Assembly (NCBI GenBank): GCA_014859755.1
Contig: JACUTO010000055.1
Location: forward strand, 1 to 9,007
DNA length: 9,007 nt
Reading direction: 5' to 3'
Source of the DNA: Candidatus Bathyarchaeota archaeon
Lineage (GTDB): Archaea > Thermoproteota > Bathyarchaeia > Bathyarchaeales > Bathyarchaeaceae
How positions within the stretch are numbered: position 1 is the first letter of the stretch; each line of letters opens with the position of its first letter. The position numbers and the translations under genes are program-made. Below are positions 6,552 through 9,007 of the stretch, piece by piece. The notes beneath the pieces were generated by a model that saw only the letters and a program-made list of their open reading frames with translations, ran no database searches and was not told where the DNA came from.

Positions 6552-6734
6552 GTGGAAGTAAAAACCTCTGGCAGAATCAGAGTTCTCGATGCTGTTGAAG
6601 TAAGAACATGTGAGCTAATTTTGACAAAAAAGTTATCAATCAATTCACATATGTCTGAAAACAATGTTAAACCATCGGAGTTGAAGACGCAAAGTGAAGA
6701 TTTTCAGAATTTGCTCTTAGAAAGGTTTAAATAA
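6552..6734 (+). other. Possible small ORF in the srp19-gar1 spacer
   Basis: A 60-codon frame opens with GTG at 6552; an ATG at 6651 inside it would give a 27-residue peptide. An AT-rich ATTTATTA at 6515-6522 lies at about the right distance for a leaderless GTG start. The product is charged, has no recognisable motif, and its last codons overlap the gar1 TATA box. There is no good Shine-Dalgarno. It may be spacer DNA read by chance; I give it little weight. Confidence 0.2.
6722..6733 (+). promoter_or_regulatory. Strong BRE/TATA promoter for gar1-tfb
   Basis: AAGGTTTAAATA has a purine-rich BRE-like element followed by TTTAAATA. A start site about 25 bases downstream (near 6755) would give a short leader including GAGGGG at 6763-6768, ten bases before the TTG start. 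This is the best promoter in the window. Confidence 0.6.
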
Positions 6735-6778
6735 AGCGGTCCGGTTGAACCATAGGTTTTGCGAGGGGAAAGGAAGAT

Positions 6779-7039
6779 TTGCAGAGAATCGGCTATGTCC
6801 TCCACGTGAGTTCCAGCCGGAACATAATTCTTAAGGCGGAAAACATCCCTCGAATCGGCGACAAAGTGATGGATGAAAACCTCAAGCCTGTGGGAATGGT
6901 TTTTGACGTGTTTGGCCCCACCTCCTCCACATACGTGGCGGTGAAACCCAACATACAAGACCCGCAGCGTCTCGTTAATCGCGTTCTTTACGTCGTCCCC
7001 TCTAAACCCGGAAGGAAAGAGCGGAAGAAAAAAAGATGA
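6779..7039 (+). CDS. gar1: H/ACA ribonucleoprotein subunit Gar1
   Basis: Gar1 is a core protein of H/ACA RNPs; it contacts the pseudouridine synthase Cbf5 and helps substrate turnover during rRNA pseudouridylation. The 86-residue product has the small beta-barrel fold pattern: RIGYVLHVSSSRNIILKAE, then PRIGDKVMDENLKPVGMVFDVFGPTSSTYVAVKP, and a lysine/arginine-rich tail (about 75-86). The GxVFDVFGPxxxPYVxVKP-like block is a hallmark of the Gar1/Naf1 family. The start is TTG at 6779, supported by GAGGGG and AGGA shortly upstream. The stop codon overlaps the ATG of tfb (ATGA at 7036-7039), so the two are co-transcribed and probably coupled, a pairing I recall from other archaea. Confidence 0.95.
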   Translation: MQRIGYVLHVSSSRNIILKAENIPRIGDKVMDENLKPVGMVFDVFGPTSSTYVAVKPNIQDPQRLVNRVLYVVPSKPGRKERKKKR

Positions 7040-7971
7040 AGGAAGAAGAAGCCCCACAACCGTTGAGGGTTCAACAGTGCCCCGAATGCGGAAGCACCCG
7101 ACTTATGCGTGATTACGAATGCGCCGAGATCGTGTGCATGGACTGTGGATTTGTTGTTGCCGCCAAACTCGCAGATCGAGGGCCAGAGTGGCGCGCTTTC
7201 GACGATGAGCAGCGTGCCAAGCGCGCCCGAGTTGGTGCCCCCCTTACCTTCACCATTCATGACAAAGGTCTTTCTACCATGATCGACTGGCATGACCGTG
7301 ATATTTATGGCAAAAGGCTTTCTCCTGGGCAGAAGGCTCAGATTTACCGGCTTCGTAAGTGGCAGCGGCGCATTAGGGTCTCTGATGCTACGGAGAGAAA
7401 CCTTGCCTTTGCCCTTTCTGAAATTTCCAAGATAGCGAATAGTCTCAGTCTACCCAAAAACATCCTTGAAACTGCCTCCGTTATCTATCGTAAAGCTGTT
7501 AAAGAGCGCCTTATACGTGGAAGGTCTATTCAAGGCGTAACAGCAGCCGCCATATACGTAGCCTGCAGACAATGCGGATTAGCTCGAACTCTCGATGAGA
7601 TTGCTCAAGCCTCAAACATTAATAAAAAGGAAGTTGGACGCAGCTATCGTTTTCTCGTAAAGGAGCTTGACTATTTCATTCCGCCCCTAAAGCCTAGCCA
7701 GTACGTAACCAAGTTTTCCAACCAACTAACCATGCAGGGAAAGGTTGAAGAAATAGCCCATAAAATCCTCGCGGCTGCGAAGGAGCTGAAACTCACGTCG
7801 GGAAGAGGACCCACGGGCATAGCTGCGGCAGCCAGCTACATCGCGTCGGTTCTAACTGGGGAAAGAAAAACCCAGAGGGAAATTGCCGAAATTGCTCAGG
7901 TGACGGAAGTCACCATACGAAACCGCTATAAGGAATTGGTTGAGCGCCTTCAGTTCGTCATCTCCCTCTAA
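7036..7971 (+). CDS. tfb: Transcription initiation factor IIB (TFB)
   Basis: TFB bridges TBP bound at the TATA box and RNA polymerase, and reads the BRE. The 311-residue protein is complete. The N-terminal zinc ribbon has Cys15, Cys18, Cys34 and Cys37. The B-reader/linker block follows (GPEWRAFDDEQRAKRARVGAP, then TFTIHDKGLSTMIDW), matching archaeal TFB closely. Two cyclin-like repeats come after: about 115-200 (SDATERNLAFALSEI to LAFxLDEIAQ-like NINKKEVGRSYRFL) and about 210-305 (EIAHKILAAAKEL, GRGPTGIAAAASYIA, TEVTIRNRYKEL). It ends close after the second repeat, as usual. It overlaps gar1 by 4 bases, so it probably shares the gar1 promoter. No sign of truncation or transfer. Confidence 0.98.
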   Translation: MKEEEAPQPLRVQQCPECGSTRLMRDYECAEIVCMDCGFVVAAKLADRGPEWRAFDDEQRAKRARVGAPLTFTIHDKGLSTMIDWHDRDIYGKRLSPGQKAQIYRLRKWQRRIRVSDATERNLAFALSEISKIANSLSLPKNILETASVIYRKAVKERLIRGRSIQGVTAAAIYVACRQCGLARTLDEIAQASNINKKEVGRSYRFLVKELDYFIPPLKPSQYVTKFSNQLTMQGKVEEIAHKILAAAKELKLTSGRGPTGIAAAASYIASVLTGERKTQREIAEIAQVTEVTIRNRYKELVERLQFVISL

Positions 7972-7989
7972 TTTTCCCTCTTTTATTAT
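7972..7989 (+). terminator. T-rich stop after tfb
   Basis: Pyrimidine-rich TTTTCCCTCTTTTATTA follows the tfb stop codon directly and contains two T4 runs, consistent with archaeal T-rich termination. Confidence 0.45.
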
Positions 7990-8010
7990 GTAGGCTCCAG
8001 CATTTTTGAA

Positions 8011-8058
8011 AATACATTTTAGAGAATAGAGTCTCAAGTTAGTATTGAGGCTTAGAAG
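8011..8058 (+). promoter_or_regulatory. Candidate promoter and ribosome-binding site of the zinc-ribbon gene
   Basis: An AT-rich AATACATTTTAG at 8011-8022 could be the TATA element. GAGG at 8047-8050 lies eight bases before the TTG at 8059 and decides that start. The TATA call is weak; the GAGG is good. Confidence 0.4.
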
Positions 8059-8460
8059 TTGGCTGAGTGTCCCACGTGTGGAACCGAGGTCGCTAGTCTT
8101 CTTAAAACATGGTCAATGGTTGGCAGACCTAGCAAGACAGGTGAGCGGTTCAAGCTTACACTAGGCTTGTTCAAGTGTCCCAGATGTGAAAGAAAATTTC
8201 GAGCGGTTCTTGGGAAAGAAAGGATAACCATAAAAGGCATAATCAAAGAAATTAAGGGAATTGAGAAAGGGCTTATGCAAACTTTGAGAAGTTTACGGAA
8301 AAAAATTGAAAAGTTGGAAAGTGAGAAAGCTGATCTTCTTGAGGAGATAGAGAAGCTTAGAAAAGCGGGGGAGGAAAAGGCTAGCGCTTTAGAGACGGAG
8401 GTAGCCACGCTGAGGAAGGAAGTGAAATCGCTGAAAGAGTTGCTGGGTGACCTTGAATAG
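8059..8460 (+). CDS. Zinc-ribbon and coiled-coil protein, function unknown
   Basis: The product has 133 residues. An N-terminal zinc ribbon is formed by Cys4 and Cys7 (CPTCG) and Cys40 and Cys43 (CPRC), with a GRPSKTGERFKLTLGLFKC loop between them, so one structural zinc is likely. From about residue 60 to the end the chain is a long, highly charged helix with heptad-like leucine/isoleucine spacing (SLRKKIEKLESEKADLLEEI and on), a probable coiled coil. No enzyme motif, signal peptide or membrane segment is seen. Such a layout suggests an adaptor that dimerises and holds a nucleic acid or protein partner, but that is inference. The start is TTG, supported by GAGG at 8047-8050. It stands alone after the tfb terminator and converges on the acyl-CoA dehydrogenase gene, with nine bases between stops. 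Confidence 0.8.
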   Translation: MAECPTCGTEVASLLKTWSMVGRPSKTGERFKLTLGLFKCPRCERKFRAVLGKERITIKGIIKEIKGIEKGLMQTLRSLRKKIEKLESEKADLLEEIEKLRKAGEEKASALETEVATLRKEVKSLKELLGDLE

Positions 8461-8469
8461 CCATAGCGT

Positions 8470-9007
8470 TTAGACTGAGAACCCTATTTCTCTGTAACAT
8501 TCCCTGGCAACCACATATCTTTGAATTTCACCTGTTCCCTCTATGATATCGTTGATTCTAGCGTCACGGTAGAAGCGTTCAATATCGGAATCAACGTAGC
8601 CGACGCCGCTGTGAATTTGCAGAGCTTCGTCAGTAACCTCTTTGGCGACTTTAGCTGCGTATGCTTTCGCCATCGAAGCAAACTTAGTGATTAATCTACG
8701 CTTGTCGGGTTTGTTTTCGAGTAGCCAAGCAGCTTTATATACAAGCAATCTTGCCGTTTCTATCTTTGTTGCCATTTCAGCGATTTTCCATTGTGTGACT
8801 TGGAAGTTTGCGATGGGTTGGAAGAACTGTTCTCTCTGTGTAGAGTACTTCAAGGCGCGTTCAAAGGCTCCCTGAGCTATGCCTACTGCTCCCGCTGCGA
8901 TGGGTATTCGACTAAAGTCGAAGTATGCCATGATTTGGTGAAAGCCTCTGTTTTCTTGACCGAGAAGGTTGCTCAGCGGCACTCGAACATTGTCAAACGA
9001 TAGCTCC
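8470..9007 (-). CDS. Acyl-CoA dehydrogenase, C-terminal part, cut by the window edge
   Basis: FAD-dependent acyl-CoA dehydrogenases oxidise acyl-CoA thioesters to enoyl-CoA and pass electrons to an electron-transfer flavoprotein. The visible 178 codons start with ELSFDNVRVPLSNLLGQ, the end of the middle beta domain. The helical C-terminal domain follows, with STQREQFFQPIANFQ, KIETARLLVYKAAWLL, ALQIHSGVGYVDSDIERFYRDARI and the EGTGEIQR block. The glutamate of EGT (codon at 8539-8541) is the usual catalytic base. The frame is open to the right edge, so GTG at 8982 is not the real start. Substrate chain length cannot be told. It could support fatty-acid or amino-acid breakdown, or another acyl-CoA route. 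Confidence 0.93.
   Translation of the reverse strand, partial: ELSFDNVRVPLSNLLGQENRGFHQIMAYFDFSRIPIAAGAVGIAQGAFERALKYSTQREQFFQPIANFQVTQWKIAEMATKIETARLLVYKAAWLLENKPDKRRLITKFASMAKAYAAKVAKEVTDEALQIHSGVGYVDSDIERFYRDARINDIIEGTGEIQRYVVARECYREIGFSV

Noticed and set aside
6395..6664. An 89-codon minus-strand frame overlapping the srp19 start
   Set aside because: It overlaps srp19 in another frame, lacks motifs, and SRP19 is certain.
6507..6778. A C/D-box guide RNA in the srp19-gar1 spacer
   Set aside because: CTGA occurs near 6654, but no RTGATGA C box is found at suitable spacing on either strand.
8642..9003. Two plus-strand open frames (77 and 70 codons) at the right edge
   Set aside because: Both are antisense to the clear acyl-CoA dehydrogenase sequence.
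1..9007. A defence island, mobile element or CRISPR array
   Set aside because: All recognised genes are housekeeping; there are no transposase or integrase motifs, no regularly spaced repeat array and no toxin-antitoxin pair.

Overview
The window is a piece of an archaeal chromosome. Archaeal-type eS8, SRP19, Gar1 and transcription factor B (TFB) lie beside TATA-like promoters, G-rich Shine-Dalgarno sites, and many GTG and TTG starts. A full SMC-ScpA-ScpB set, a likely DUF2096 protein, moderate GC and an acyl-CoA dehydrogenase fit a Bathyarchaeia-like or other deep TACK or euryarchaeal lineage. No rRNA is present to settle the placement, so that is inference.

Layout. The left edge (1-32) carries what looks like the 3' end of a tRNA gene, followed directly by a perfect 16-bp palindrome. 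A gene-free stretch to 273 holds a duplicated, hairpin-forming element. Next come a DUF2096-like gene (274-795) and a promoter region with two identical TATA-like repeats. The condensin operon follows: smc (935-4483), scpA (4483-5178, 1-bp overlap) and scpB (about 5150 or 5216 to 5746). Then eS8 (5818-6210, +) converges on srp19 (6222-6506, -). A divergent spacer with a strong TATA box leads to gar1 (6779-7039), which overlaps tfb (7036-7971) in an ATGA junction. A zinc-ribbon/coiled-coil protein (8059-8460, +) converges on the C-terminal part of an acyl-CoA dehydrogenase (8470 to the right edge, -).

How the genes work together. SMC, ScpA and ScpB form the prokaryotic condensin that compacts and segregates the chromosome; the tight spacing suggests balanced synthesis of the subunits. 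eS8, SRP19, Gar1 and TFB form an information-processing cluster covering the small ribosomal subunit, signal recognition particle, pseudouridylation RNP and transcription initiation. Most of this window is conserved housekeeping DNA. I see no CRISPR array, insertion sequence, toxin-antitoxin pair or defence system. The most unusual points are the altered ABC signature in SMC, the ScpB start, the duplicated hairpin element near the tRNA, and the tandem TATA repeat plus 7-codon upstream ORF ahead of smc.
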